NCBI RefSeq assembly: GCF_015062935.1
Contig: NZ_SUTM01000006.1
Location: 50,405 to 114,404, forward strand
Direction: 5' to 3'
DNA: 64,000 nucleotides
Origin: Methanobrevibacter sp.
Lineage (GTDB): Archaea; Methanobacteriota; Methanobacteria; Methanobacteriales; Methanobacteriaceae
Position numbers and translations under genes: made by a program. The notes beneath the pieces were generated by a model. It saw nothing but the letters and a program-made list of their open reading frames with translations, did not search any database and was not told the origin of the DNA. The first letter of the stretch is position 1. Each line of letters opens with the position of its first letter. Positions 33,995 to 43,567 of the stretch are shown here, piece after piece.

Positions 33995-35137
33995 ATGTTT
34001 GATAAACTACCTATTTCTTCCAAAACAGAAAGGATTCTCTCCAAAGCATTGGATGAACCTATCAGTGTTGAAGAGGCAAATCATTTAATGAATATTAAAG
34101 GACATGATTTGTATCCTTTACTAGCAACAGCCGATTATTTACGGCAAGAAATCGTTGGAGACAACGTAACATTCATTAATAACTGTAATATCAATTTTAC
34201 CAATGTCTGCAAGGTCAGATGTGGTTTTTGCGCATTTGGAAAAGATGCTGATGACCCTGAAGCATATATCCTGAATGATGAACAGATTTTGGAAAAGGCC
34301 AGGGGAGCTGTAGCCAACGGCGCTCGTGAATTTACATTAATGGGAGGTGTACTTCCTGATGCAGACATAGAATACTATGAACATCTTCTGACACTTCTTA
34401 AGGATGCACATCCTGACGTTATGATACACGGATTTTCACCAACAATGATTAGTGATGCATGCAAGGTTTCAGGAATTGATGTTGCTGAAGGCTGTGAAAG
34501 ATTGAAAAGCGTAGGTTTGGACACTTTACCTGGTACAGCTGCAGAAATATTGACCGACCGCTCAAGGGAGATAATTTGTCCTGAAAAGGTAAGCGTAAGC
34601 GAATGGGTGGATATAGTTAAAACAGCACATGAAGTCGGAATTCCAGGTTCTGCAACAATAATGTACGGACATGTTGAGACCTTGGAGGAAAGGGTGGAAC
34701 ATATTGATGTTATCAGACAATTGCAGGAAGACACTCATGGATTTACCGAGTTCATTCCTATGACATTTATGCATGAATACTCTCCAATCTTTTTAGAAGG
34801 TCAATCAGACCTTGGAGCTACAGGAACACAGGATTTAAAGTTATATGCAGTTTCAAGACTGATGCTTAGAGATTTAATTCCAAACATTCAGGTGTCCTGG
34901 GTGAAAATGGGATTCAGATTCGCACAGGTATCACTGACTGCAGGTGCAAATGATTTGGGTGGTACTTTAGGTGGGGATGAACTGTCTGCAGCTTCTGGTG
35001 CTCCTGACGGTGTTGAAGCATCAATAGGAACTTTGGCAAGAATGGTTGAAGATTTAGGAAGAAATCCTATTGAGAGAAATTCCAAATATACTGAATTTTA
35101 TCCTATTGATTCAGGCATTAAAATGCCTTCAAAATAA
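33995..35137 (+). CDS. cofH: FO synthase subunit 2 (5-amino-6-(D-ribitylamino)uracil-L-tyrosine 4-hydroxyphenyl transferase)
   Basis: 380 residues. The radical-SAM cluster C72-x3-C76-x2-C79 lies in N-V-C-K-V-R-C-G-F-C-A-F. I-H-G-F-S-P-T-M, G-L-D-T-L-P-G-T-A-A-E-I-L and M-Y-G-H-V-E-T are typical of CofH. The enzyme joins tyrosine-derived 4-hydroxybenzyl to the ribityl-uracil, after which CofG closes the deazaflavin ring of F420. CofG is not in this window. The ATG at 33995 lies soon after the TATA-like TTTTTATTTAACTTTAAAC tract. Confidence 0.92.
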   Translation: MFDKLPISSKTERILSKALDEPISVEEANHLMNIKGHDLYPLLATADYLRQEIVGDNVTFINNCNINFTNVCKVRCGFCAFGKDADDPEAYILNDEQILEKARGAVANGAREFTLMGGVLPDADIEYYEHLLTLLKDAHPDVMIHGFSPTMISDACKVSGIDVAEGCERLKSVGLDTLPGTAAEILTDRSREIICPEKVSVSEWVDIVKTAHEVGIPGSATIMYGHVETLEERVEHIDVIRQLQEDTHGFTEFIPMTFMHEYSPIFLEGQSDLGATGTQDLKLYAVSRLMLRDLIPNIQVSWVKMGFRFAQVSLTAGANDLGGTLGGDELSAASGAPDGVEASIGTLARMVEDLGRNPIERNSKYTEFYPIDSGIKMPSK

Positions 35138-35151
35138 TTTTTAGTGATGTT

Positions 35152-35724
35152 ATGAAGAAATTTATTGTTATTGACGGTTTGGATGGGTCTGGAAAAGACA
35201 CTCAGGTTAATCTGCTTGCTGAAGCATATCAGAAGAAAGGACGTGAGGTTACTGTCAGATCCCATCCCTGCAGTGACAATAAATTTGGTAGAAAATCAAA
35301 ACAGGCGCTTTTAAAAACAGGAAAATATAATAAAATTAAAGCTACAGTCTATTTCGGTCTTGATGCAATCAGGTCAGTTCAGATGTATTACTATAACAAG
35401 GATGTTGATGTAGTAATCTTTTCAAGATATATTCTGGCTGTAATGTATCTTCCAAATGTTGTCAACACAATTGTCTATAAAATAGTTGCTTTTATTCTTC
35501 CGACATCTGACTGCATGTTCTTTTTGGACATCACTCCTGAAGAATCCTTAAGGCGTATCGGCTCACGTGATGAGGAAACTGAAATGTTTGAAAATATAGA
35601 TTCACTTAGGGAAAACAGGGAAAAATCACGTAAGTTCACATATAACTGGAATGTGGTTTCAGCAGATGACGCTCCGGATGTCATTTCCGAAAAAATAGTG
35701 GCCAAATGTTTCCAGACAGATTAA
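35152..35724 (+). CDS. Thymidylate kinase-like P-loop protein
   Basis: 190 residues with P-loop G-L-D-G-S-G-K-D-T (9-17) where true dTMP kinases usually have G-x-D-G-x-G-K-T/S-T. S-R-Y replaces the D-R-Y/H motif (about 84-86), and the R-x-G-S-R-D lid comes at about 140. The middle is unusually hydrophobic (V-M-Y-L-P-N-V-V-N-T-I-V). It is therefore a relative of Tmk of uncertain substrate. It follows cofH by 14 bases and is probably co-transcribed. Confidence 0.65.
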   Translation: MKKFIVIDGLDGSGKDTQVNLLAEAYQKKGREVTVRSHPCSDNKFGRKSKQALLKTGKYNKIKATVYFGLDAIRSVQMYYYNKDVDVVIFSRYILAVMYLPNVVNTIVYKIVAFILPTSDCMFFLDITPEESLRRIGSRDEETEMFENIDSLRENREKSRKFTYNWNVVSADDAPDVISEKIVAKCFQTD

Positions 35725-35726
35725 TC

Positions 35727-35984
35727 TTACAATACTTCTTTTATGCCGTCGCTTGTAATAATCATCAATGAATTAAGATTTTTAAGGACAACTGAAATGA
35801 TTGGATGGGTTTGGATGTCCTTGTGCATGAAAATTAGCTCCTGGTCAATTATATCAATCCAGTTTACATGATAGACTACAATTCCATTTACAATCAGGCC
35901 CAGATATTCAGGCACGAATCTGTTTTCATTAATCTCTTCAAAGTATTGGTTTTTTCTTAAAGTTTCTCTTAATACTTTATCCAT
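35727..35984 (-). CDS. Unknown 85-residue protein downstream of primase small subunit
   Basis: The open frame reaches up to 36041, but the ATG at 35984 has AAGGTG nine bases ahead and lies one base after the priS stop, so it is taken as start. The product is M-D-K-V-L-R-E-T-L-R followed by a beta-rich stretch (Y-L-G-L-I-V-N-G-I-V-V-Y-H-V-N-W) and no cysteines or membrane segment. It resembles small SRPBCC- or profilin-like unknowns only loosely, and I recognise no family. It is probably translated from the priS message. Confidence 0.6.
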   Translation of the reverse strand: MDKVLRETLRKNQYFEEINENRFVPEYLGLIVNGIVVYHVNWIDIIDQELIFMHKDIQTHPIISVVLKNLNSLMIITSDGIKEVL

Positions 35985-35985
35985 A

Positions 35986-36963
35986 TTAAACACCTTTTCT
36001 TTCATAAACGAATTTAGGAACTGCCTTGTCGAATGGGTCAAAGGTTTCTCTGTTTTTAACTTCCATGCATTTCATGCTTACCTTTGAGTGTAATGATGAA
36101 GGAAGTCTTAAAATCCTTTTCAAGTCAATTGATACCTTTGCATCAATTGTTGCAAGATTTACTCGAGCCATAGCTTCAACAAAGTTTTTATATCTTCTTG
36201 GACCGATATCTCTTTTGAACAATCCCCAGTTATCCTCTTCAAGGTGGTGTCTTGATGCCATAATGTCTTTCATAAGTTTGGGATTGATTCCGTCCAGCTT
36301 TTCATTACCGACCAGATGCTGAACATTGAATTTGACTTTATCGGTGAATATCTTTGAGTATCCTATAGGAATTGAGAAATGCTCGAAGTTAAAGCTCTTG
36401 TTTGAAATTTCAGAGTTGATGAACTGGGATTTCGGAACTTCTGCTCCTGCAACATACTTCAATACTTCTGATCTCAGTTCACTGTTTGCAAGCATCATTT
36501 CATCATCTAGTATTCTGATGTGATATCCTCTTCCGGAATATATCAGATGTATGTTTTTAAGACCCAAATCACCTTCAAGAGTATCAATTAGAGAATTAAC
36601 AATTTCCAAAGCTTCACCAAGACAGGTTTCACAGACTCCGTCACATTGACATGACCTGATTGGAATGTCCTTTGCATCAACGTCAAAAATGTATTCGGCC
36701 TTCAGCCAGTCTTCCCTTCTTCGGGGATTGTTGTAAAAAGCTACTGATATGTATGCTGCAAAAGGCGCCTTGTATCTGAGGAATTTCCTTAAGGATTCTG
36801 TTCCTCTGAAGACTTTGTATCTGTCGTTAGGTCCTCTTCCGTTGTGGTCAAAACCGAATTCTCTTTTTTTAATGTCTTTGGCGATGAATTCAGGTAAGTC
36901 TGAAGGGTCCCATTCTTCACGATAATATTGCCTTCGCTCTTTGATTGTAGCTTTTGAAAACAT
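35986..36963 (-). CDS. priS: DNA primase small (catalytic) subunit
   Basis: 325 residues. The catalytic pair D94-x-D96 stands in Y-I-F-D-V-D-A-K-D. A zinc site follows at C105-x-C107-x3-C111-x2-C114. Y-S-G-R-G-Y-H-I-R at 142-150 is the nucleotide-binding motif of archaeal/eukaryotic primases. PriS makes RNA or DNA primers with PriL. The large subunit is encoded 1.5 kb upstream on the same strand, separated by accessory DNA, whereas the two genes are adjacent in relatives as far as I recall. Confidence 0.92.
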   Translation of the reverse strand: MFSKATIKERRQYYREEWDPSDLPEFIAKDIKKREFGFDHNGRGPNDRYKVFRGTESLRKFLRYKAPFAAYISVAFYNNPRRREDWLKAEYIFDVDAKDIPIRSCQCDGVCETCLGEALEIVNSLIDTLEGDLGLKNIHLIYSGRGYHIRILDDEMMLANSELRSEVLKYVAGAEVPKSQFINSEISNKSFNFEHFSIPIGYSKIFTDKVKFNVQHLVGNEKLDGINPKLMKDIMASRHHLEEDNWGLFKRDIGPRRYKNFVEAMARVNLATIDAKVSIDLKRILRLPSSLHSKVSMKCMEVKNRETFDPFDKAVPKFVYERKGV

Positions 36964-37001
36964 GATTAATAGTTTATTTTTAAAGTATTTATTATTTGGC
37001 T

Positions 37002-37021
37002 AAGTGTGATTTTGCACACTT
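37002..37021. promoter_or_regulatory. Inverted repeat at the divergent priS/unknown gene promoter
   Basis: AAGTGTG-ATTTTG-CACACTT is a perfect 7-bp inverted repeat in the 87-base gap. It abuts the TATA-like TTTTATAAATTATG that serves the gene at 37051, so binding of a regulator would block that promoter. No regulator is known. Confidence 0.4.
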
Positions 37022-37050
37022 TTATAAATTATGTAAATTAATATAATCAC

Positions 37051-37566
37051 ATGGAAGAGTTTGTTGAAGTTATAGGTGTGGAACATTTGAAAACTGTCCT
37101 GTCAAGTTTGTCTCCTGAAGATATTGTAAAACCGGCTTATGAAAACTGGATGCCGGGCATAAAAACAGGTCATACCATCGTGAATCTTGAAACAGGCAAC
37201 GTTTACGGTATCTCTGTGGATTTGAACGAGCTTCATTTCGTAACAGAAATGTATATTGAAATATTTACAATCAAGTCCAGTGAATATCCTATTGATGAGC
37301 AGGAGCTCTTTTCACCCCATGAATATGAGGAGTTTCTGGAGTTCAGCAGCGACGATCCGTGCGAGTACATTCCGGATATCATATCTGATTTTTGTGAAAT
37401 GAAGGGAATTGATGAGCATGAACGTAAAATCGGACTTTTAGCCTATAATTTTGAAAAAAATGAGCAGGCAAACTATAACATGTGGGAATCTAAAATATTA
37501 AACAAATATTATGATGCGATAATTGAAGACCACAATCCTTTCAAGTTTTCACACTCAAGCATCTGA
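37051..37566 (+). CDS. Unknown 171-residue acidic protein
   Basis: A soluble, acidic protein with W-M-P-G-I-K-T-G-H-T-I-V near 33-44 and clusters such as S-P-H-E-Y-E-E-F-L-E-F. No signal peptide, membrane segment or known motif is seen. A TATA-like box about 25 bases upstream and no ribosome site point to a leaderless message. It opens the accessory segment between priS and priL. Base composition is like that of its neighbours, so foreign origin is not evident for this gene. Confidence 0.6.
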   Translation: MEEFVEVIGVEHLKTVLSSLSPEDIVKPAYENWMPGIKTGHTIVNLETGNVYGISVDLNELHFVTEMYIEIFTIKSSEYPIDEQELFSPHEYEEFLEFSSDDPCEYIPDIISDFCEMKGIDEHERKIGLLAYNFEKNEQANYNMWESKILNKYYDAIIEDHNPFKFSHSSI

Positions 37567-37638
37567 TTTTTAATTAAATCAAATATGTATTCTTGTTTTT
37601 TAAAAAAATTATTATAACTATTTTAACAAAATATAACT

Positions 37639-38181
37639 ATGAAAATTTCTTTGGAACCTACTTTAATTCCTTATAACAAAAATAAGGATTCTTCTTTAAA
37701 TGTTGTATATTCCAGTTTAAATTTTTCAAAATCAAAAATTCACACATTATCGTTAAGAGAGGGTTTCGATTCAAATCTGTTATTCTTAGCAGCTACCTGC
37801 ATTGCATTAACCAAATTCACTAACACATCAGATATTTTCATAAATACCAAATTTACAACTGATAGAGAATCAAAACATGTTTCATTGCACTTTGCTGAAA
37901 AAAACAGGAATATAACTGTTTATGACTACATAAATAAATTAAGCGAAAACATATCCGACTCATCACAAGACTCCTTAATTCAGGAGCTCCATTTCAACCA
38001 TGTTTTCAATGATTATTTAGAAGATGAAAAACACATGTCCTTAATGATTTGTGAACATTCACAGTTATATTCATTAAAATTAAAATTTGATGCCAATAAG
38101 TATACTTATTCCTATATTCATTCTTTTTCACGAAGCATTAAAAAGATATTGAATGGTACAAGCCAGAAGCTGAAGGAGTAG
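37639..38181 (+). pseudogene. Truncated NRPS-type condensation domain (second half)
   Basis: 180 codons. The order L-F-L-A-A-T-C-I-A-L-T-K-F-T (about 48-61), then an I-F-I-N-T strand, R-N-I-T-V-Y-D-Y-I-N-K-L (about 92-103), L-I-Q-E-L-H near 115, and a terminal [14 protein letters not shown] match the C-terminal lobe of peptide-synthetase condensation domains as found in Methanobrevibacter. The catalytic H-H-x3-D-G half and all adenylation and carrier domains are absent. The last ten codons run into a tnpB remnant from about 38152. It is probably a broken piece of a larger synthetase. An intact small protein of this shape cannot be excluded. Confidence 0.45.
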
Positions 38182-38378
38182 TGTTTGTTGATGCCAAAAA
38201 TACCAGTAAAACATGCCACAAATGCGGCCATATAAATGAAAATTTAGATGTGAAAACACGAGATTGGATTTGCCCGAAATGCGGTGAAAAATTAGATAGG
38301 GATGTCAATGCTGCTATTAACATACTTAACCGGTGGAACCCCGGGGGATTGCCTAGAAAGCACTCAATAAACGATTGA
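38154..38378 (+). pseudogene. tnpB: TnpB C-terminal remnant (zinc finger and last catalytic residue)
   Basis: Reads [13 protein letters not shown] then the zinc motif C-H-K-C-G-H ... C-P-K-C-G and [10 protein letters not shown], the last RuvC motif. Two thirds of the protein and two of three catalytic acids are missing, so it cannot be active. It is fused in a shifted frame to the condensation-domain fragment upstream. Its sequence is close to, but distinct from, the two intact TnpBs in the window. Confidence 0.75.
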
Positions 38379-38433
38379 GTAATAAAAATAAAACTCTAGG
38401 AATCCTCATCCTTTATAGGATGGGGTGGTTCAA
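38154..38433 (+). mobile_element. Right-end remnant of an IS605-family tnpB element
   Basis: Holds the last 75 codons of tnpB and the complete right end: the hairpin AATCCTCATCC-TTTATA-GGATGGGG followed by T-GGTTCAA ending at 38433. The same right end closes the intact elements at 48712 (minus strand) and 56554. The left part is missing. The 3' guide-RNA scaffold of such elements overlaps this region and may be intact. Confidence 0.7.
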
Positions 38434-38445
38434 TTTTTGGACAAT

Positions 38446-39780
38446 TTATTCCTCTTTTGGAGCTTCCTTATCAAGCTGGAATTTTTTACGCCCATAGCAT
38501 GATAAAGGATTGTTTATTCCTTTACATGACTTGTCGGGATGGCACAGTTGCGGAAGGTGTATTTTTATTTTCTCACAGCTCATTGGAGTATACCATTTGG
38601 TTTCTCCTTCGTGGTTGATGTCTACCCTGTCGTGCATTCCAAAGCCAAGTTTTGAAATGATATTGATTTTTTCCTGAGGTTGGTCTTCAAATAATGGTGG
38701 TGTACAGTTGTCTGCAGCATCAAAAATCAATGGTAAAATCTCATTTTCAGTAATGCTTAAATCAGGATCCATATCTGAAACCTTAACGCTTTCATCTGAT
38801 GCGAAAATTCTGGGATATAATCTTGCATATGAAGCAAATGATGTTAAAAGAAGTACAATTGCATCGTTACGACCTCCTGAAGATACTCCGTCAACGGTTG
38901 CCTGTATGCATGGTGGAAATGCGTCAGGATTAAGTTTTCCAGCCTGAACGGTACCGTAGATTCCTCCGCTTCCGGCATAATACTGGTTGTATTTGCTGAT
39001 TTCTTCAGGTATGAAGTCCTTAAGATTCTCTCCGATTTCTATGATTGCAGGATGTATTTCGATTCTGGCTGACATTTCCTTGATTCTTGCAATGTATTCT
39101 TCTGTTTTCTGCATTATCAGTCTTGAAAGGATTTGTTCCTTTACACTGTCTCCGATTAATATGGAATACATTCTCTCAGGACTTCTGTCTGTAAATTTGT
39201 CACTGAAACGTTCAAGAAAATCATCCTGCTGAAGAATTATTTCGCCGTTGTCGATAAGTAAATCTGTGAGCTTTAATTTTTTTGTTGAAACAACGTCTCT
39301 CAGGGATTTCCAGTTGATTGACCCGTCGACTTTGACTTCATCCATAACCTCGTCAATGATTTCAGCTCTTGACATTGGAGGTATTTTTGCAAGTCTTTCT
39401 AAAATGAGTGTTCCCTGTGATTCAACGAAAAGCCTGGTTTCGCGTGAACCTGTATTGAACTGAATAGCTATGGCCTGGCATAAGATGTGAAAAATAACAA
39501 CGTCCTGCATGAACAGATCTGAATTGGTTAAAAATTCAAATTCGGCTTGTGTGTAGTTTTTGTTGTTCTTTTTTTCAATTGCCCACTGTATGCGTTTCAT
39601 GGCATAATCAGCATATGATTTAGGAATCAGGGAATCATCGGATATTCTCTGGTTTGTGGTGTGGGTAATGGTATCAATCATTGATTCGTCTTCTTCAAAA
39701 ATCTGGTTTAAATCACCGTATTGCCTTACGATTTGTCTTCCTTCATTTGACAACGGGTTGATATATGAAACTTCAGCCAT
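38446..39780 (-). CDS. priL: DNA primase large subunit
   Basis: 444 residues. The C-terminal Fe-S domain shows its cysteines in C-I-Q-A-T-V (about 300), C-T-P-P-L-F near 366, and P-Q-L-C-H-P-D-K-S-C and L-S-C-Y-G near the end. The N-terminal helical part fits archaeal PriL. PriL binds PriS and helps initiation and handover to polymerase. Its 3' end lies 12 bases from the right end of a tnpB remnant. The start follows a 200-base AT-rich gap shared with divergent metG. Confidence 0.88.
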   Translation of the reverse strand: MAEVSYINPLSNEGRQIVRQYGDLNQIFEEDESMIDTITHTTNQRISDDSLIPKSYADYAMKRIQWAIEKKNNKNYTQAEFEFLTNSDLFMQDVVIFHILCQAIAIQFNTGSRETRLFVESQGTLILERLAKIPPMSRAEIIDEVMDEVKVDGSINWKSLRDVVSTKKLKLTDLLIDNGEIILQQDDFLERFSDKFTDRSPERMYSILIGDSVKEQILSRLIMQKTEEYIARIKEMSARIEIHPAIIEIGENLKDFIPEEISKYNQYYAGSGGIYGTVQAGKLNPDAFPPCIQATVDGVSSGGRNDAIVLLLTSFASYARLYPRIFASDESVKVSDMDPDLSITENEILPLIFDAADNCTPPLFEDQPQEKINIISKLGFGMHDRVDINHEGETKWYTPMSCEKIKIHLPQLCHPDKSCKGINNPLSCYGRKKFQLDKEAPKEE

Positions 39781-39982
39781 GTTTTTAACTTTTTATTTCA
39801 TGTTTTAAATAGCTAACTCATTTTAAAAAGCAATATTGATTTTTCTTTTTAAATTTGGCTTGTTTTGATTTTATTTTTCAAAATTTTATTTCTGGTATAT
39901 ATAACACTGTTAAAAATAATACTTTATTATATATAAATTACATAATTATATCATGTTTAAAATAATTAAGGAGAAAAGTTAA

Positions 39983-41971
39983 ATGTCTAAAATTTTTATT
40001 TCATGTGCACTTCCTTATGCAAATGGTCCATGTCATTTAGGCCATATACGTTCTACATATTTGCCTGCAGATATCTTTGCAAGGTACAACAGAATGATTG
40101 GAAATGACGTGCTGATGGTTTGTGCTACCGATGAACATGGAACTCCAATTGCAGTTAAGGCGGATAAAGAGAATAAAAAACCTATTGAAATTTCCAAAAG
40201 ATATCATGACATGATTGTCAGCGATGTAGAATCAATGAACATCTCTTTGGATAATTTCACAAGAACTACTGATGAAGCTCACTATGAAATTGCTAAGAAT
40301 TTCTTTAAAAAGTTATACGATGACGGATATATCTACAGGGAGGACATCCAGCAGTTATACTGTCCGAACTGTAACAAGTTCCTTCCGGACAGGTATGTTG
40401 AAGGATTATGTCCTGTATGCGGTTCCGAAGCTAGAGGAGATCACTGTGAAAAATGTGGTAAGGCACTGAATCCTACAGAACTTGACGAGCCACACTGTAT
40501 CACATGCGGAACAACTCCTATAATCAAGGACACTTTCCAATATGCATTCAAATTGTCCGAATTTGAAGATGAGTTAAAAGACTACATTAACAATAACGAA
40601 AACCTGCCTGCAAACGTTAAAAACTATGCGTCCAACTGGCTTGAAGAAGGACTTACCGACTGGATTTTAACCCGTGATATGGATTGGGGTATTCCGGTAC
40701 CGTTGGATGAAGCGAAAGGTAAAGTATTGTACGTTTGGATTGAAGCATTCCTGGGTTATATCTCATCTGCATCACAATGGTCAAAGCAATCCGGCAGTAA
40801 ATGGGAGGAATACTGGAATGACTATGTCGTTCACTTTATCGGTAAGGACATCATCTACCACCACTCAATATTCTGGCCGGGACTTCTTAAAGCATACGGA
40901 TGCAAACTCCCTGACATGATTTATGCAGGGGAATTCCTGTCACTGGAAGGCGAAAAGATGTCAACAAGTAAAAATTGGGTTATATGGATAGCTGATTTCG
41001 TAAAAGACTATGAACCTGATTTGCTCAGATATTACCTGACAATTAACGCTCCTCTAAACAAGGATTCAGACTTTTCATGGGATGATTTCCAGAGAAGAAA
41101 CAACGATGAACTTGCAGATGTAATCGGAAACTTCCTGCACAGGACATTTGTTTTCACCAAAAAGCAGTTCGACAGCAAAATCCCGGAATACGCAAATCCT
41201 ACTGAAGAGGATGAAGAATTCAGACTTGCAATAGAAGAACTGCCTGACAAAGCCGGCCAATACATTGCAAACTATGAATTCAGAGAAGCATTGCTTGAAA
41301 TATTTAAGGTAGCTAAAAAAGGAAACAAGTATTTCAACGACGCTGAACCATGGAAAGCAGTTAAGGAAGACAAAGTCAAAGCCGCAAACTGCCTATACTT
41401 ATCCAATCAATTGGCAAAAACATTGGCCTACATGTTAAAACCGTTCCTTCCAACAAAAGCGGATAAAATAGCTGAAATAATGAATCTTGGAAGCTTGGAT
41501 AATTGGGAAGATGCAAAAGTTGCATTGCCTACAGGCCATGAAATAAACAAGGCAAAACCATTATTCAAAAAGATTGAAGATAAAGAAATAGAAGCTCAAA
41601 AAGCTAAACTAAAAGAAAACTTAAAAGAAAATGAGGATGAAACTATGAGTGATTTAGTAACAATAGATCAATTTGACGAATTTGTAATAAAAATAGGTGA
41701 AGTTAAAGAAGCGGAAAAAATCGAAAAATCCGATAAATTATTAAAACTGCAAGTGGACTTGGGTGAAGAAAAACCTAGACAAATCGTTGCAGGACTTGCT
41801 AAATTCTATGATGCTGAAGAGCTAATCGGAAGAAAAGTATGTGTTGTAGCTAACCTTCAGCCTGCAAAACTATTCGGAACATTATCCGAAGGAATGATTT
41901 TGGCAACCGGTGCATCAGGAGCATTGCTCTCACCGGATGAAAATGCTGAAGTCGGTGAAAGAATTCAATAA
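39983..41971 (+). CDS. metG: Methionyl-tRNA synthetase with C-terminal tRNA-binding domain
   Basis: 662 residues. Class I signatures: H18-L-G-H21 in P-C-H-L-G-H and K-M-S-T-S near 330. Four C-x-x-C knuckles in about 125-180 (C-P-N-C, C-P-V-C, C-E-K-C, C-I-T-C) bind zinc. The last 110 residues form an OB-fold tRNA-binding domain beginning [11 protein letters not shown]. It attaches methionine to initiator and elongator tRNA. TATA (about 39933-39947) and AAGGAG (39968-39973) precede the ATG. Confidence 0.95.
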   Translation: MSKIFISCALPYANGPCHLGHIRSTYLPADIFARYNRMIGNDVLMVCATDEHGTPIAVKADKENKKPIEISKRYHDMIVSDVESMNISLDNFTRTTDEAHYEIAKNFFKKLYDDGYIYREDIQQLYCPNCNKFLPDRYVEGLCPVCGSEARGDHCEKCGKALNPTELDEPHCITCGTTPIIKDTFQYAFKLSEFEDELKDYINNNENLPANVKNYASNWLEEGLTDWILTRDMDWGIPVPLDEAKGKVLYVWIEAFLGYISSASQWSKQSGSKWEEYWNDYVVHFIGKDIIYHHSIFWPGLLKAYGCKLPDMIYAGEFLSLEGEKMSTSKNWVIWIADFVKDYEPDLLRYYLTINAPLNKDSDFSWDDFQRRNNDELADVIGNFLHRTFVFTKKQFDSKIPEYANPTEEDEEFRLAIEELPDKAGQYIANYEFREALLEIFKVAKKGNKYFNDAEPWKAVKEDKVKAANCLYLSNQLAKTLAYMLKPFLPTKADKIAEIMNLGSLDNWEDAKVALPTGHEINKAKPLFKKIEDKEIEAQKAKLKENLKENEDETMSDLVTIDQFDEFVIKIGEVKEAEKIEKSDKLLKLQVDLGEEKPRQIVAGLAKFYDAEELIGRKVCVVANLQPAKLFGTLSEGMILATGASGALLSPDENAEVGERIQ

Positions 41972-41982
41972 ATTTGATTTAA

Positions 41983-43560
41983 ATGGAAGAATCTGTCCTG
42001 GTAAATAAAGCCGAGAACTACCTGAAAGAAATTGCAAATGATTCAATTAGTTTGGATAAGATTGAAGATTTTGACAATTTCAAAAATCTTTATTTTAAGC
42101 TAGTTGACAGATTGGACTATCTTCAAAGATTGAAAGACGACATGGATGCACAGGGATACACCACCCCTTTCACATCCTTAAACAGATACGGAACAAAAGC
42201 AGTAAACGAAGTATCTCTTGAAGAAGTTGGTGAAAACAGCCGTCACAACCAGATTTTCAGAATGAAGGCAAACTCCAAAAAGAATATTCTTGACAGAGTC
42301 AAATCCGCAATCGATTCACATAAAATCGCCATTGGAAACCTTGAGCAGTTCGGATATGTAAAGTGCAACAACTGCTATAAGAAATACTCCATTGAAGAGT
42401 ACAGAAAAAGGGATGCAACATGCACATGCTCAAGCAAAGGATTTACATTCAAAATCAACAAGGAGGCAACTCACCGTATTGATATCATTCCGTTCCTGCC
42501 GTTGTCAGGAAATTACATGGTTCTGATGAGTGGATTGTCTAATTATGGTCGTGATTCATTTAAGCAGGTTTTAAACATGCTCAAACAGGAGCGTAAAGGT
42601 GTCGTAAAGACAATTTCTCTTGTCATCAGATTCAGGGATAAGAACAATCGCCTAATCAGAAAAAACGTTTCACTTGGCTCAGAGCATGTCAACAATTATG
42701 AAGAGGAATTAAGGCGGATTTATGGTCGAAATGTAAGGATAGAAGCTTTAAGGTTCCATAGAACTAAACCTGCAATAATCGACGACAAGCATGCAAGAAC
42801 AGCTCTTGCACTTGCATACGTAAAGTATGCAGAGTCAATCATCCATGAAATAAAAGATGACATATTGAAAAGAAGACTGGCTGACTTCAAGCGAATGAAC
42901 AAATACTTTGAAATCAATGCAAAGTATGAAAATGAAACTCCTGATTTTTTAGACAAGTATGACCTCAATGCAATAGATGCCTGGAGACAATCCAAAATAC
43001 AGAAAGAACTTCAGAAATTGAATTATGTAGACCGGTTCGGCAACATCAAAAGGTCTTTGAGTCGTGATTTGAAAATCAGGGAGTCAATATATAACAACAA
43101 CTTAAAAAACATCGCATCAGCTATTATAATGTGGGATATTTTCAGATATTATATGACCACATCAAACAATGCCCGTAAAATCACAACAGGTCCTTTCCCG
43201 TATATACGTGTAGAGCTTGACCGTGAGCAGAGAAAAGTATTTCAGACAACCTACAAAAAGGTAATAGAAACACTCACCAGTTTCACAGACCTTAAGATTA
43301 TTCCTGTTCCTGAAATGGATTTGCTTCTTTATGAAAAGTTCAAATTCGAAAAGCAGTCCCGCAATTCAAACATCAAATTCAATTATACCGCTCTTGGAGC
43401 TGCACTGATACACCAGAACTCAGATATTGAACTTGAAGAAATCAGTAATGCATTCAATATCAATGAATCCCGTGTTAAAAAGGAAATTAAACATATTGAA
43501 CAGATCAGAAATCCGAAAAGCGATAAGTCCAAGAAATTCCTGGATTTAATTAAGAAATAG
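41983..43560 (+). CDS. DUF530 family protein
   Basis: 525 residues. C-N-N-C (about 127-130) and C-T-C-S near 148 form a probable zinc ribbon. The rest is basic and largely helical, with R-R-I-Y-G-R-N-V-R-I near 246 and a C-terminal helix-turn-helix-like end (L-E-E-I-S-N-A-F-N-I-N-E-S-R-V-K). It fits DUF530, an archaeal family of unknown role, often encoded close to metG and primase genes. It starts 11 bases after metG. The basic charge suggests nucleic-acid binding. Confidence 0.65.
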   Translation: MEESVLVNKAENYLKEIANDSISLDKIEDFDNFKNLYFKLVDRLDYLQRLKDDMDAQGYTTPFTSLNRYGTKAVNEVSLEEVGENSRHNQIFRMKANSKKNILDRVKSAIDSHKIAIGNLEQFGYVKCNNCYKKYSIEEYRKRDATCTCSSKGFTFKINKEATHRIDIIPFLPLSGNYMVLMSGLSNYGRDSFKQVLNMLKQERKGVVKTISLVIRFRDKNNRLIRKNVSLGSEHVNNYEEELRRIYGRNVRIEALRFHRTKPAIIDDKHARTALALAYVKYAESIIHEIKDDILKRRLADFKRMNKYFEINAKYENETPDFLDKYDLNAIDAWRQSKIQKELQKLNYVDRFGNIKRSLSRDLKIRESIYNNNLKNIASAIIMWDIFRYYMTTSNNARKITTGPFPYIRVELDREQRKVFQTTYKKVIETLTSFTDLKIIPVPEMDLLLYEKFKFEKQSRNSNIKFNYTALGAALIHQNSDIELEEISNAFNINESRVKKEIKHIEQIRNPKSDKSKKFLDLIKK

Positions 43561-43567
43561 TGATTAT

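Noticed and set aside
16845..38433. The left-end remnant at 16845 and the right-end remnant at 38433 as two halves of one split element
   Set aside because: They lie 21 kb apart with core genes between, and nothing shows that they come from the same copy.
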